DNA of 64,000 nucleotides from Priapulus caudatus (Eukaryota; Priapulida; Priapulimorpha; Priapulimorphida; Priapulidae). Shown piece by piece: positions 34,069-44,542 of this stretch. Position 1 is the first letter of the stretch, and each line of letters opens with the position of its first letter. Made by a program: the position numbers and the translations under genes. The DNA lies in assembly GCF_000485595.1 (NCBI RefSeq), contig NW_014577738.1, positions 89,631 through 153,630 on the forward strand, written 5' to 3'. The notes beneath the pieces were generated by a model that had not been told where the DNA came from, made no database searches, and saw only the letters and a list, made by a program, of their open reading frames with translations.

Positions 34069-35355
34069 TTGATCCGTGTGACAGCATACGTTTTTAGATT
34101 TCTGACCAATCTGAAATCCAAATGCCTGAAGGAAGACGGGCCGCTGTCAGCAGAAGAGCTTTCCACAGGAGAGAAATACTGGATCAAAGAAGCTCAGAAG
34201 AATGTACATGAAGACATGGAGAAGGGTGTATTCAAGTCCCTGAGTCCTTTTCTGAAGGAACATATCATCTATGTGGGAGGACGAGCTGGGAACAGTTTGC
34301 TCTTCTACGAGTCTAGACATCCAGCTTTGCTGCCAAGAGAACATCACATATCCTACTTAATCACGAGGAATGTGCATGAATGTGGCAATTACGGTGTTGC
34401 CACCACTGCTGCTAAAGTTAGAAGCAGATACTGGATAGTTGGAGTGACGAGGCTGGCGAAGAAGGTGAAGTTCAGATGTGTAACCTGCCGGGCCTTCGAC
34501 CACAATGCTGAGACACAGAGGATGGCAGATCTTCCAGTAGAGAGATTGGCGCCATTCACCCCGACATTCTATTTCACTGCCTGCAATTATTTTGGGACAT
34601 ATGTGGTAAAGGTTGAACGGAATAAAACTACAAAACACTATGGAGTCATCTTCACTTGCCTCAACACAAGAGCTGTTCACTTGGAAGTAGCGGTTGATTG
34701 TTCAACTATGGAATTCCTGCAGGTATTGAGACGGTTCTTTGCCATCAGGGGACATCCAAAAGTAATACAGAGCGACAACGGTACGCAGTTTGTGGGCGCC
34801 CAGAGGCAACTGAGAGAAATGTTGACTGGCTGGAGTAAGGATGAATTACAAGACTTCTGTGCAGAGAGACAGGTTAAATGGAAATTCATTACACCACTGG
34901 CTCCACATCAAAATGAATGTGCTGAAGCACTTGTAAAAAGCTGCAAGCATGCTGTGAAGAAAGCAATCGGCGAACAACAACTCACCCCGTTTCAGCTGCA
35001 TACCTGCCTACAAGAAGTGGCGAATCTTGTAAACGAATGACCCTTTGGAGGACTACTGAACGATCCAGACGATAGTAAGTATATTTGCCCGAACGACATC
35101 CTGTTGGGACGAGCCTCCAGTAGGGTTCCACAAGGACCGTTCCGTCCGACGAAGAATCCGAAAGACAGACTGGAATTTGTTCAGCGCATAGTCGATGCCT
35201 TCTGGAAGTCATGGATTCGAGATGTCTTCCCGCTGCTGGTTCCTCGAAGGAAATGGAACGTGGACCGTCGGAATGTCAGGGTAGATGATGTTGTTCTGAT
35301 GGCTGACCCTAACATGATTCGGGAAATGTTAATAACAGCTTGGTCGAATCACTGA
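34069..35355 (+). pseudogene. BEL/Pao integrase, one stop codon
   Basis: Integrase inserts the DNA copy into the host genome. The zinc-binding part is visible as HECGNYGVATTAAKVRSRYW and CVTCR. In the core, the block YFGTYVVKVERNKTTKHYG is preceded by Asn where the first catalytic Asp is expected (CNYFG). The second Asp is intact (VIQSDNGTQFVGA), as is the Glu (NECAEALVKSCK). The C-terminal part (ILLGRASSRVPQGPF, RRKWNVDRRNVRVDDVVL) continues in the same frame after a single TGA at 35038-35040, probably from CGA. The stop at 35355 is natural for the family. This is the best preserved part of the element, yet the Asn makes it likely inactive. Confidence 0.85.
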
Positions 35356-35536
35356 AGTGTACCCGGGAAAAGACAATTGAGTGCGAAACGTCCAAGTCAA
35401 AACGGCGAACAAGTAGTTCAGTAGACCGTTAAATAAGATAGTAGTCATATGTCCTGTAGAAGGGTATGAGTAATTTGAACTGTAGAGCAATTATCAGTAC
35501 TGTATGGGTAGAGATGCGAGAGTGACGTCGCATCGT

Positions 35537-35547
35537 GGGGGGAGGAT
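35537..35547 (+). promoter_or_regulatory. Polypurine tract before the 3' LTR
   Basis: GGGGGGAGGA lies directly before the TGTTTTGAGC start of the LTR, the usual place for plus-strand priming in LTR elements. Confidence 0.6.
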
Positions 35548-36430
35548 GTTTTGAGCGAAACTAGGATCTCACACCGAGAGGTGGCACTGGTGCTGGTTTA
35601 AAGCACAATCCGGGGAACAAGAATGGGCTCGAAACTAATTTGTTCCATTTGAGCCCGTGTGCCATTGTGATAACATGTTAGGTGAGTTGTATCGATTTGA
35701 TTCATGTTAATTTGTTCAATATGTAAACGTTGGTATTAGCATGTAATATGTTCCTGTTTAACTTGTAACATTCAATGTGTAATAGTAAAAGTGTAGTGAA
35801 TTACAGTACTTGTAATGCTGCTGTTGATAGACCACAGCTGCTTGTGTAAATAGCCTATACTAAGCCATTCAAGGTCAAGGCTTACCGTGAAGCACACTGC
35901 ATGATTATAGCTGGAATTTGACTGTAATGTGATACTGCAAGTTGCAGTTGGGAGTTAGTGTGGAATTTAACCAGTTTATCTGGATGTAGTCAATGTTATG
36001 TGGAGGAAGCGTAGTGAAGAAGATTCAGGTAATTTAAGAGAATCTTGTTTTGTCTGCTTGATAGTATTTATGATACCAATGATTGTATTACAGGATTGAT
36101 TACCTGCTGAACTGACCGTGTGACCGACCTTTGTGTGACAGTGCACGACATTGGTTTTAGCAGAAAATGTCAGTTACATCCGGTCACAGTAGTAAGTTGA
36201 TTATTGTATGTTTAACTGAGTTGATGCAGATACATATATCTTTAAAGATTATGCAATCTATAGGATGGAAATATGGGATTTCGTGCAATGTTTTTCTTTA
36301 ATATACGAATGGTTGATTTGTGTTTCTGTTGATTGTTGTTTCAACCTAAAGCTGTTTTTGTTTATTCATTCTTCACAGAATTGAATGCTGATCAATAAAA
36401 CGATATCATACATTAAGACCAGTTGTAACT
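35548..36430 (+). mobile_element. BEL/Pao 3' LTR
   Basis: Starts TGTTTTGAGCGAAACTAGGA, pairs with 24409-25128, and runs on past the point where the left copy is cut. AATAAA near 36393 fits the R region. The exact 3' end is not defined because the left copy lacks it; around 36425-36470 is likely. Confidence 0.75.
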
Positions 36431-36470
36431 GCGTGCTTCTTCATCTTCATCGAGCCTTCCAATAGCCGAC

Positions 36471-37012
36471 GCCCCGATACCAAACCGCTAGGCTAACAAG
36501 AACGTTAGAACGAAGACACTCATTCATTTGATAAAATTGTACAATTTAATATGCTAAGAGAATAACTGTGACTTAGTATGCCAAGTAGTTGGCTATGCCG
36601 CTATCTTGCAAATATACGAATATAGGGAATCGTCATGTTCTGTGTCACGCATGTTTAGTTGTCTCTTTATCTTTATACGGAAACATGAGTAGACATTTTT
36701 ATTACCCGGTATGATATTTGTCACCTGGTATAATTTAGATTTTACGCAGAATATATTAGTTACTGTTTATGCAAATTTGTGTCATTGCATTCTAACGAAT
36801 AACTATAGAATAAATAACCTTATAACCGAAACCTGTATATTTCTCTCGTCTCAAATTACGCGTCTTCATCGGCGCAAATGCCATGAGAACACAGGCATAA
36901 TAATTATAAGCTCCTTCTATAATATTATTATTTTGTGCTTGTCTCCACTACACTAAGTGAACAAAATAGAAAGTATAAAATATAACTCCTGATTGATATA
37001 TATCAAGAGATA
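36471..37012. other. A/T-rich spacer
   Basis: No recognisable coding or repeat content. Confidence 0.35.
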
Positions 37013-37115
37013 TGCAGTAAAACTCGCATAAGTCGACACTTTTGGGACCTGCATATTTGTGTCGACTTACGAAAATGACGACATACGCTTAAGTCGTCAT
37101 TTTGTCGACGAGTAA
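37013..37115. repeat. Second copy of the GTCGAC repeat end
   Basis: CAGTAAAACTCGCATAAGTC, then CGACACTTTTGGGACC, as at 29161. GTCGACTTACGAAAATGACG and the later GTCATTTTGTCGAC can pair to form a hairpin. Confidence 0.6.
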
Positions 37116-37274
37116 GCATAATAAACAAGCGAACAATGGGAATGAAGCAATCACTTCATACAGTCAGTCATGTACACAACATATATCATCAAAGCAACAA
37201 GTCAACTGATGAGCGAGCTTCTATGCGTATCACGCTGTGTACATTGTGCATCATATAACGCCATTCATTGACTT

Positions 37275-37500
37275 ACGTAATAGCAGTCATGAGTACGCGC
37301 GCATGAGCGTGACGGTGGCACTGTGCGTGGGCGCGTATGCAGGCACGTGTGCGTGAGTGTGTATGTATGCGTGTGGTGCGGTGTGTGTGTGTTTGTGTGC
37401 CTGCGTATGTGTGCGTGCGTGCGTGCGTGCATGCGTGCGTGTATGATCCCTCAGTTGCCTCTCTGCTTTCTAGTGATATATATATATATATATTATATAC
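37275..37500 (+). repeat. GTGCGT-rich and TA-rich simple repeat
   Basis: Long run of GTGTGCGTGC-type words (about 37318-37445) followed by a (TA)n tract (about 37475-37500). ORFs on either strand are artefacts. Confidence 0.85.
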
Positions 37501-37639
37501 ATGCATGTATATATAGTGTGGCCCTGTTATAACGCGATCGTTTCGGTAAAATGTCATCGCGCATGTCTCGCGCTAAATCAGGGCGGCGCTTGTGCATATA
37601 CTGGACCAAGGGGGTTGCATAACCCATACACGTGTCAAG

Positions 37640-37773
37640 CGAGGGGGTTGACAACACCCAGGCACCTAAGGCACGGGAGAGGGCGGCACTGCCAGGATCC
37701 TACGCCACCGCAGGGTCCTATATAAGCAGCCAAGATCCAACGCTAAGCCTAGATACACTATTTTTCCGGCCTG
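37640..37773 (+). promoter_or_regulatory. TATA promoter, copy 2, before a three-exon gene
   Basis: TATATAAG at 37719-37726 stands 55 bases before the ATG at 37774, a good distance for a TATA-driven start site with a short leader. The block shares its order of motifs with 32545-32676. Confidence 0.6.
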
Positions 37774-38946
37774 ATGTTGGCTTCAAAGGCACAGAAGCGT
37801 CCGCGTACAGACGTCAACATTTCAAATGCTAAAGCTGCTAAGACTACAAGTGGCACTATAGGTAAGCGTAATGTGGGTGTGTATGTGGGGTGTAGCCTAT
37901 ATCTTACACTTGATTTATCATATACTCAATGTTAATTGTTGTTCATTATGATATAAAATGTAAATTAGCATCATGGAAACGTTTTTATTCCACGTGAAAA
38001 AAAAAGATAGGAAATAAGAAACACAAGCAATAACTCGTTTTGCAACCATATGGAGCAAAAACAAAACTTCTCAATTGCATTAAATGAGTTGGACTATTTA
38101 GCATGCTTGGAGAAGTGTTAACTGATGCAAGTAATTTTCACAGTTACGTATTATTTTTTAATTAATACTTTCACTAATACGGCAACGGCCAGTAAATTTT
38201 TGTGATGATTTCAGGGAAACATATGTCCATGAAGTTTATTTTCATAACGTTCTGCATACTTTCATGCACAAGTCGAAACGATTATAATAATAAACAGTGT
38301 TCAAAGTGTGTGTATTTTTGTGTATAAACATTGTATGGCAAAGCCAATCACAAATCCAAATTGTCCTATGTTTTTCCAGAACCAGATCCACACCAACAGG
38401 AGCCAACAACAACAGAAAGAGCAACCTCATCCTTAGCAAGTTCTGCAACAGGTAAGATAATTACACTTTTTAAGCAGTAGTGGAAAATTAGTAACTCCAA
38501 AAATCGGCTTGAGCTTAACGGTTGCCCGCTTGGCCAGAGCAAGTACTTCGGGCTATAGGGCAAGTCATTTGCCCCTTAAACTTGCCCGAAGGGGGCAAGC
38601 GGATAGACGCGCGTAACATCGTAGCTGGTAGACGCGCGTAACATCGGAGCTGGTTTTACTTGCCCTACAGGGCAAGTGAACTTTCAAAGTTAACGTAGAG
38701 CCCTGCACAGGGAGAGCAAAAGGGGCGAACAGTGATAATGAATATGTTAATCGAAAACGATCTCGTCAAGAACAAACTTGTGTGATTCATTGCACCGACG
38801 ATAACACAAATCTGGTTGCCCCTCAAGATAATAAATCCTGCAAAACCCTTCTAAAGGCTGCTGTTATTCGTAGGCATCAGCCACTCCTTGCTATCGCCGA
38901 GACTTTAAATAAAGACAAAATTCTCGACCGAGGGTTAGGATTATAG
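37774..38946 (+). CDS. Three-exon gene of 131 codons, family not named
   Basis: Exons 37774-37861, 38380-38451 and 38711-38946 have GTAAG-type donors and CAG acceptors, and both introns are phase 1, so the reading frame is continuous. The protein starts MLASKAQKRPRTDV, is Ser/Thr-rich in the middle, has a basic patch NRKRSRQEQ, and then TCVIHCTDDNTNLVAPQDNK and LLKAAVIRRHQPLLAIAET. The last part resembles the start of large animal proteins of unknown function that have CIHC and IRxHxPLL motifs and seem transposon-linked. It stops after DRGLGL, where such proteins would normally continue, so it may be a truncated copy. A TATA promoter lies upstream. I cannot give a function. Confidence 0.5.
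38515..38700. mobile_element. MITE-like insertion in intron 2
   Basis: GCCCTACAGGGCAAGTGAA and GGGCTATAGGGCAAGTCATT recur at its two sides, and a 28-base unit with TAGACGCGCGTAACATCG is doubled in the middle. No coding content. Confidence 0.5.
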
Positions 38947-39242
38947 TTAGGGTTTGTGGATACATTACGGGTGCGCATTTATTTCAAAAGTACGGCTGCC
39001 GTAGCAGTAGTCTGTGCTAAATTATTTATGCAGACCGAATTATATTTTCAGTGCCGCAATCACTTATCATGGAATGTCTCGTATAGCATTTTATACATTA
39101 TTTTAGATGGAAATGCCAATCATATGGCGGAATTTGATAAGTTCCTGCAGTCTTGCCTAATGTTGGCTGCTTCTTGCCCACTGGTACCTTGCCCACTGGA
39201 CTTTCCAAACAGGAAGGAAAGACCATAAAGAACAGGGCAAAG

Positions 39243-39620
39243 ATGGGGTATACCGCCGCCGCCGTAGCCGTGCGCGGACAACAAACAGTGTACAGCCGGC
39301 CTAACTGCAGGCCTGCGTATGCCACGCCGCGCCTCATTTTCGGCCCATGTGGGGAGCAGATCGCCTACACGTCCTGGCAGCACTTCCTCGACGATGTCCT
39401 GAAGTTCCGGCGCCTCAACCCGGGCTTCACGGTAGTTCACATCGAAAGCGACTACCTGGAGTTGAAAGTCGTCCCCGTTGAAGCCGCGCCACGCGCAGGT
39501 CTCTCCTGGGAGAACCAGCATCGGCCGGCGCACATGGTGGACGACGAAGCCTGGATGAGGGGTGACGACGAGGACGCCGAGGAGGAAGAGGAGCAGCACT
39601 TCTACAGAGGGTACCGCTGA
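39243..39620 (+). CDS. GC-rich ORF, unassigned, with acidic C-terminus
   Basis: 125 codons with a strong G/C bias at third positions. The readable part (TPRLIFGPCGEQIAYTSW, LNPGFTVVHIESDYLELKVV) looks like folded protein and ends in a Glu/Asp run. The next ORF overlaps in another frame and continues the same codon style, so the two may be one gene with a frameshift near 39600. I do not recognise it. A retroelement or viral structural protein is possible. Confidence 0.4.
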   Translation: MGYTAAAVAVRGQQTVYSRPNCRPAYATPRLIFGPCGEQIAYTSWQHFLDDVLKFRRLNPGFTVVHIESDYLELKVVPVEAAPRAGLSWENQHRPAHMVDDEAWMRGDDEDAEEEEEQHFYRGYR

Positions 39621-40485
39621 GGAGCCCCACGAGGACGGCGACGACCACCACAGCGACGACGAGGACACATGGATTGAGAACCTCCTTTGGATCTGTGTCC
39701 AACCAGTATCGATGTTAATGGTGCTGTTGTCGTGGAACCTGTCTGAGAGGGGTCTGCTTGGCCAATTGAAAGGAAAAGAGACAGGGAATATCCAGGGGGC
39801 TGGTTTATCTTACTACCCCAAGGAGTGGCGGCATCTGCTGTTCAGCCTTGGTGGTGGCAAGCGGAATACCTCAGTTGTGTTCAAAGCAGCTCAGCTCTTG
39901 GCATTAGGAGGTGCAACCAGGCTTCTAGCTGGTGGTACGATCAGCTCGGACGCCTTTGACGGCAACTATTGGGCCATAAAAACGGTTTTCGCAGGACTCC
40001 CGCTTGTTCCAAAGATGCAAGACGCTCGGGACAAGGTGGTGATGAAAGGCGAAACTAGGATCATCGCTCCAGTGAAAGCTGCGAAGCGTTCCATGCGACT
40101 TTTCGGAATGGCAGAGACCGGCGGTGTAAGGCAATTTAAAGGGTGGCTTGGCGAGCGAGGCCGGCTACCCAAGTTAGATGAGCCCGGAAGGATCTTGTTC
40201 CTTGGTTGTGGAAGTGGTGCTTGGCTTTTGTGCGCCGACAAGTTGGTGCCCAAAACTGTTGAGTTCGATTTCATGACCTTGAAGAGTAGGTCTGAGTATC
40301 CGAGAGCAGAACTTCTTCAGGACCGGACAGTGGTAGATGTTGGAGGAGAGAGTGGAAATCTGACATATCAAAGAGACACTAGTGCAATAGACGGAAAAAT
40401 TCTACTGCATCCTGAGTACGGCCTGGACGGTAGGAAAGGCATCCGTGGATTTGAAGAATATTCGCATTTTGCAGTCTCTTCGTGA
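39562..40485 (+). pseudogene. ORF with FtsJ-like methyltransferase start
   Basis: Around residue 209 the motif GRILFLGCGSGAWLL fits the S-adenosylmethionine-binding loop of FtsJ/RrmJ-type methyltransferases, and DVGGESG (about 259-265) fits the later Asp-containing motif. The preceding 150 residues (YYPKEWRHLLFSLGGGK, FKAAQLLALGGATRLL) are unassigned. The frame ends at 40485, but the reading that fits continues in the overlapping ORF from 40445. Many such domains in intergenic animal DNA derive from RNA viruses, where they methylate the RNA cap. Viral origin is a hypothesis here; a host or element gene is equally possible. Confidence 0.35.
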
Positions 40486-41204
40486 GCTGAGCGGAAAGTT
40501 GATAAAAGGAGGCTCCAGGACGGTAGAGTGTCAAGCTGGACACGATCGGTACTGGAGATGGCTGGACGATCTCTCAGCCAATTTCTCAGCCAGTGACGTA
40601 GTGCATTCCAACCACAAAAAGCCCTGGGCCATATCAATACTGGTCACTTTCGTGGGCTACAAGAAAGGAAGCCATCGCGTCTCAATGAAGAGAGATAGAG
40701 TTGAGAGAGCAATAGCAATCGAGCTGGACACTACCTTGGAGGAAGTAGGAATCAAAGCGGCACAGGAGATACAACTACCTATTGAGAATGTTGACCTTGA
40801 GCGCTTGTACGATGAGAGTAAGGACCCGACCTACGGCAGAGTCATTCCAGCCGTAAGGGATGTCAGCACTACTACAAGCTGCTTGGTTAAAAATGTTGAA
40901 AATAGGAAAAACTACTGGACAGGAAGGACAGCAGTTAAGAAACATCTGAAGGTACTCGGTATCACGGTGCTCGGAATCCAGTGGAAGAGACTCATACTGT
41001 ACGGAAGAATGTTCGGGACCCTTGGAAGGGTTTTTATGACCCAACCGAGGGCCCATGCTGGAATCTCGCAGATAGTCAACGGCAGCAGCTTAACAAGGTA
41101 TGTGCCACCGGGATTCGCATGGCCCACCGATGACTCTGCCAAAGCGCTACTGGCATCAATGCAGAGTAGGATGGACGTCCCAGCTCATTGCCCGATATAC
41201 GCTC
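40445..41204 (+). pseudogene. Continuation of the methyltransferase-like reading
   Basis: Opens with IRILQSLRELSGKLIKGGSR, like the helix and strand after the Asp motif of FtsJ-type enzymes. Then come GHDRYWRWLDDL and HKKPWAISILVTFVGYK, where the final Glu-containing strand would be. The Lys and the last Glu of the usual K-D-K-E set are not visible at the expected places, so it would be inactive even if intact. The rest (RVERAIAIELDTTLEEVGIK, KHLKVLGITVLGIQW) is unassigned. Confidence 0.35.
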
Positions 41205-41356
41205 ACAAATTTTATTACCTAGGTCCTCTACCAATCACCCAGGACGGAAACAAATACATTCTCACCTTCACAGACTACTTAACCAAGTTTGTAGACTTTT
41301 TTCCACTACTAGACAAAACATCGAATTCAGTTGCAAGATGCATCAAGACCTTGTAA
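41205..41356 (+). pseudogene. Retroelement integrase fragment fused in frame
   Basis: The last 48 codons read YLGPLPITQDGNKYILTFTD then YLTKFVDFFPLLDKT, the start of a Gypsy-type integrase core. The usual catalytic Asp just before the GPLP block appears replaced (FYYLGPLP). It is in frame with the unrelated ORF before it, pointing to an insertion or recombination joint near 41200. Confidence 0.7.
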
Positions 41357-41532
41357 GCCATATAATGGTAGCTAATTCGCGTTCGTGTAGCTGCAGTCTA
41401 TTCTCTTGCCATGGTTGGTAAGATTTTCCACCACCGACGCTAGTGAATTCGTAAAACAGCAGCAAAGCAAGAAGACAGCGGAAGCAACAAAGTTTTCAGT
41501 AAAAGTCGTGCGAGTTTTGTGAAGAAAGGGGA

Positions 41533-42370
41533 ATGGCAAAGGACTTTCAAACCTACGAAGTGCCAGCAATGGTCAATCTATTGAAAGACTTTTTCTCGAA
41601 TGTCAGAAATCAAGACGGTGAAACTTACAGCAAAAGTACGCTCTGTGCCATCCATCAAGGTATTCGACAATACTTACAGGAGCCTCCGCATGAGAGGAGC
41701 ATCGACATACTTTCTGATCCCAGGTTTAAGAGTGCAAATCCCGCTTTTAACAGTATGCTGAAGAAGGCTAGGCAGGAAGGAAAGGGCCAGGTACAGCACA
41801 AACGACCCATACCTGCAGATAACTATCGGCACATATTTTCGTAGTTTCATATATTCGTTGTCATGTACAAACCTCTCTGTCTCCCCCTCGCCCTCTGCCT
41901 CTCTCTCTCTCTCTCTCTCTCCAACTTGAATCCTTAGGTGCGCAGACTTAACCGACAGCATTGCATGTTACAGGTGATCTTCAAAGGCTGTACCAGCATC
42001 CAAGAGCTATAAATCCAGACATACCAAACGGGTTGCTGCACAAGGTCATGTTTGAGATTTTGTTCTACTTTTGTAGAAGAGGAAGGGAAAACATGCGAGA
42101 CCTGAAAGTGTCCGATTTCGAAGTAGCGTCTGATGAAATTGGCAGAAGATATGTTCGAGAGAAGACCAGTGAGCAAACGAAAAATCACACCGGTATTACC
42201 AACGAAAGTGAGGGTGACGGTGCAAGAATGTATGCGACAGGCACTAAAATGTGCCTTGTAAGCAGTTTCGAGAAATACATAGCCAAATGCAATCCTGACT
42301 GCGATGCTTTATTGCAGTATCACTGTGGCTCTTATCTAGACTCTGATGATTGCTGGTTCGAGAGAAAAAC
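41533..42370 (+). pseudogene. Crypton-like tyrosine recombinase (DUF3504 type), 5' half
   Basis: These enzymes cut and join DNA through a catalytic Tyr. Exon 1 (41533 to about 41820) encodes the N-terminal DNA-binding part: YSKSTLCAIHQGIRQYL and FKSANPAFNSMLKKARQEGK. After a CT-rich intron, exon 2 (from about 41973) has DLQRLYQHPRAINPDIPNGL, FYFCRRGRENMRDLKVSDFE with the first catalytic Arg in FCRRGREN, and TKNH. The reading ends at CWFERKTM near 42368 and resumes at 45590. The two halves fit together with no missing family motif, so this gene was split by a 3.2-kb insertion. Confidence 0.75.
41893..41925 (+). repeat. (CT)n run in the recombinase intron
   Basis: Simple CT repeat; acts as part of the pyrimidine-rich intron. 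Confidence 0.8.
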
Positions 42371-42531
42371 AATGGTGATTCTGAAGCATTACCAACAGCT
42401 AGCAAGCATATATTACTTAGTGGGTATATATAACGAGAGGGGATTGGTTACCTCTGCATGTCAATAAATACTGAAGTTCATGAGAATTGTTTTTAATACG
42501 GTACCACGTTTGGTGACATGTATATTTTCAG

Positions 42532-43310
42532 AGGCAATACAATGTGAACAATGTGGTGTTTCATGGACATTCTGCCCAAGATGTGACAATGAAAGGCACA
42601 CTACCTTTCCTCTTCATGATCGCACAGCATGGATATGGGCCGAGAAGTGGCAGAAAGCACTGCTACTCCCTACTCAGGCAATTTCAAATGGCAGTGTAGT
42701 TGATATAAGTAGGTTGAATATACCTGTATACAGTATAGTTTAATAAGCAACTATTTACTTCATTGACATTGATCGAAGTAAATGCAATTTCTATCATTGA
42801 GATAATGACAGTTTCCCTGTTACTATTTCAGAAAGAGTGCTATCTATTCCAACACCCAACACCTGCGTTTGTTCTGGAACCTTTGAAGATGTGCCATTGC
42901 CGGGCCAACCAATCACCGTGATTACAACCACTGGTTAGTGCTAAGAAAATACTTAAATTACTGTTTTGTTGTTCTCAAAAATGAACATATAAATAAGAAT
43001 ATATTCCAAAGTATTGTTAACATTTTGTATAAATTTTCATAATTAAATGTTTAATCTTAGATATTTTTATTTTGAAAAAAAAAATGTGGTCAATTATGTT
43101 GAATTTTACACCATGCATGTAATTACCATTAAAAATTCTGTGTTCTTATCAATGTCAGTTGTCAAAATATTTTCACAAGCAAATTTTAGCAATTCATTAC
43201 TCTCCTTGTCTGCAGGAAGATATGATGTGTTCATGCCAGTCTATAGCTGTACATCTTGCCAGGAGACTGCTACGTATGATATGCATCAGCTCTTTGGTTG
43301 TGGGTACTGG
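42532..43310 (+). pseudogene. KDZ/CxC-type gene, exons inserted in the recombinase
   Basis: Three exons are visible: 42532 to about 42741 (AIQCEQCGVSWTFCPRCDNE, then WIWAEKWQKALLL), 42832-42933 (TCVCSGTFEDVPLPGQPITV), and 43216-43310, cut by the gap (YDVFMPVYSCTSCQETATYD, LFGCGYW). Paired Cys motifs of this kind define the CxC cluster that accompanies Kyakuja-Dileera-Zisupton transposases; this rests on recall of the family. The catalytic part is not present in the window, perhaps because of the gap. Splice sites are clean and frames open, so this piece may be young. Confidence 0.6.
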
Positions 43311-44198
43311 NNNNNNNNNNNNNNNNNNNNNNNNNNNNNNNNNNNNNNNNNNNNNNNNNNNNNNNNNNNNNNNNNNNNNNNNNNNNNNNNNNNNNNNNNN
43401 NNNNNNNNNNNNNNNNNNNNNNNNNNNNNNNNNNNNNNNNNNNNNNNNNNNNNNNNNNNNNNNNNNNNNNNNNNNNNNNNNNNNNNNNNNNNNNNNNNNN
43501 NNNNNNNNNNNNNNNNNNNNNNNNNNNNNNNNNNNNNNNNNNNNNNNNNNNNNNNNNNNNNNNNNNNNNNNNNNNNNNNNNNNNNNNNNNNNNNNNNNNN
43601 NNNNNNNNNNNNNNNNNNNNNNNNNNNNNNNNNNNNNNNNNNNNNNNNNNNNNNNNNNNNNNNNNNNNNNNNNNNNNNNNNNNNNNNNNNNNNNNNNNNN
43701 NNNNNNNNNNNNNNNNNNNNNNNNNNNNNNNNNNNNNNNNNNNNNNNNNNNNNNNNNNNNNNNNNNNNNNNNNNNNNNNNNNNNNNNNNNNNNNNNNNNN
43801 NNNNNNNNNNNNNNNNNNNNNNNNNNNNNNNNNNNNNNNNNNNNNNNNNNNNNNNNNNNNNNNNNNNNNNNNNNNNNNNNNNNNNNNNNNNNNNNNNNNN
43901 NNNNNNNNNNNNNNNNNNNNNNNNNNNNNNNNNNNNNNNNNNNNNNNNNNNNNNNNNNNNNNNNNNNNNNNNNNNNNNNNNNNNNNNNNNNNNNNNNNNN
44001 NNNNNNNNNNNNNNNNNNNNNNNNNNNNNNNNNNNNNNNNNNNNNNNNNNNNNNNNNNNNNNNNNNNNNNNNNNNNNNNNNNNNNNNNNNNNNNNNNNNN
44101 NNNNNNNNNNNNNNNNNNNNNNNNNNNNNNNNNNNNNNNNNNNNNNNNNNNNNNNNNNNNNNNNNNNNNNNNNNNNNNNNNNNNNNNNNNNNNNNNNN
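43311..44198. other. Assembly gap (888 N)
   Basis: Unknown sequence inside the KDZ-like insertion. ORFs reported across it are meaningless. Confidence 0.99.
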
Positions 44199-44542
44199 AT
44201 GGAAAATACATCAGAAAACTTATACTTATCTAGCGGTCATAAACCAAAACAAACATTTACAAACGGCGTTTGTTCTCATGTCTTGAAGGTTTTCTTCAGT
44301 CAAAGCAAATCAGTCAAGAAACGGCATGATATTTGGGTTAATTCACTCAAACCCATGTTGTTTTAAAGAAAACATACTAAAAACTACTTTAACCTAACTT
44401 ACAGAAAGTTCGGGAAAGTTTTTGGTAGATAATTGGGGATTTTGGCTACAAGTCATGGAGGCTGACATCTTGCCAAATTCCAGCCAATCAGAAAGCGCCT
44501 AAATCCTTCCTATGTTATACCGTTTGGGGAAAAAAATTTCGC

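Noticed and set aside
37273-37557. Thr/His/Ala-rich minus-strand ORF
   Set aside because: Arises from a GTGCGT simple repeat.
43047-44366. ORFs of 300-440 codons on both strands
   Set aside because: They consist mostly of N bases from the 888-base gap.
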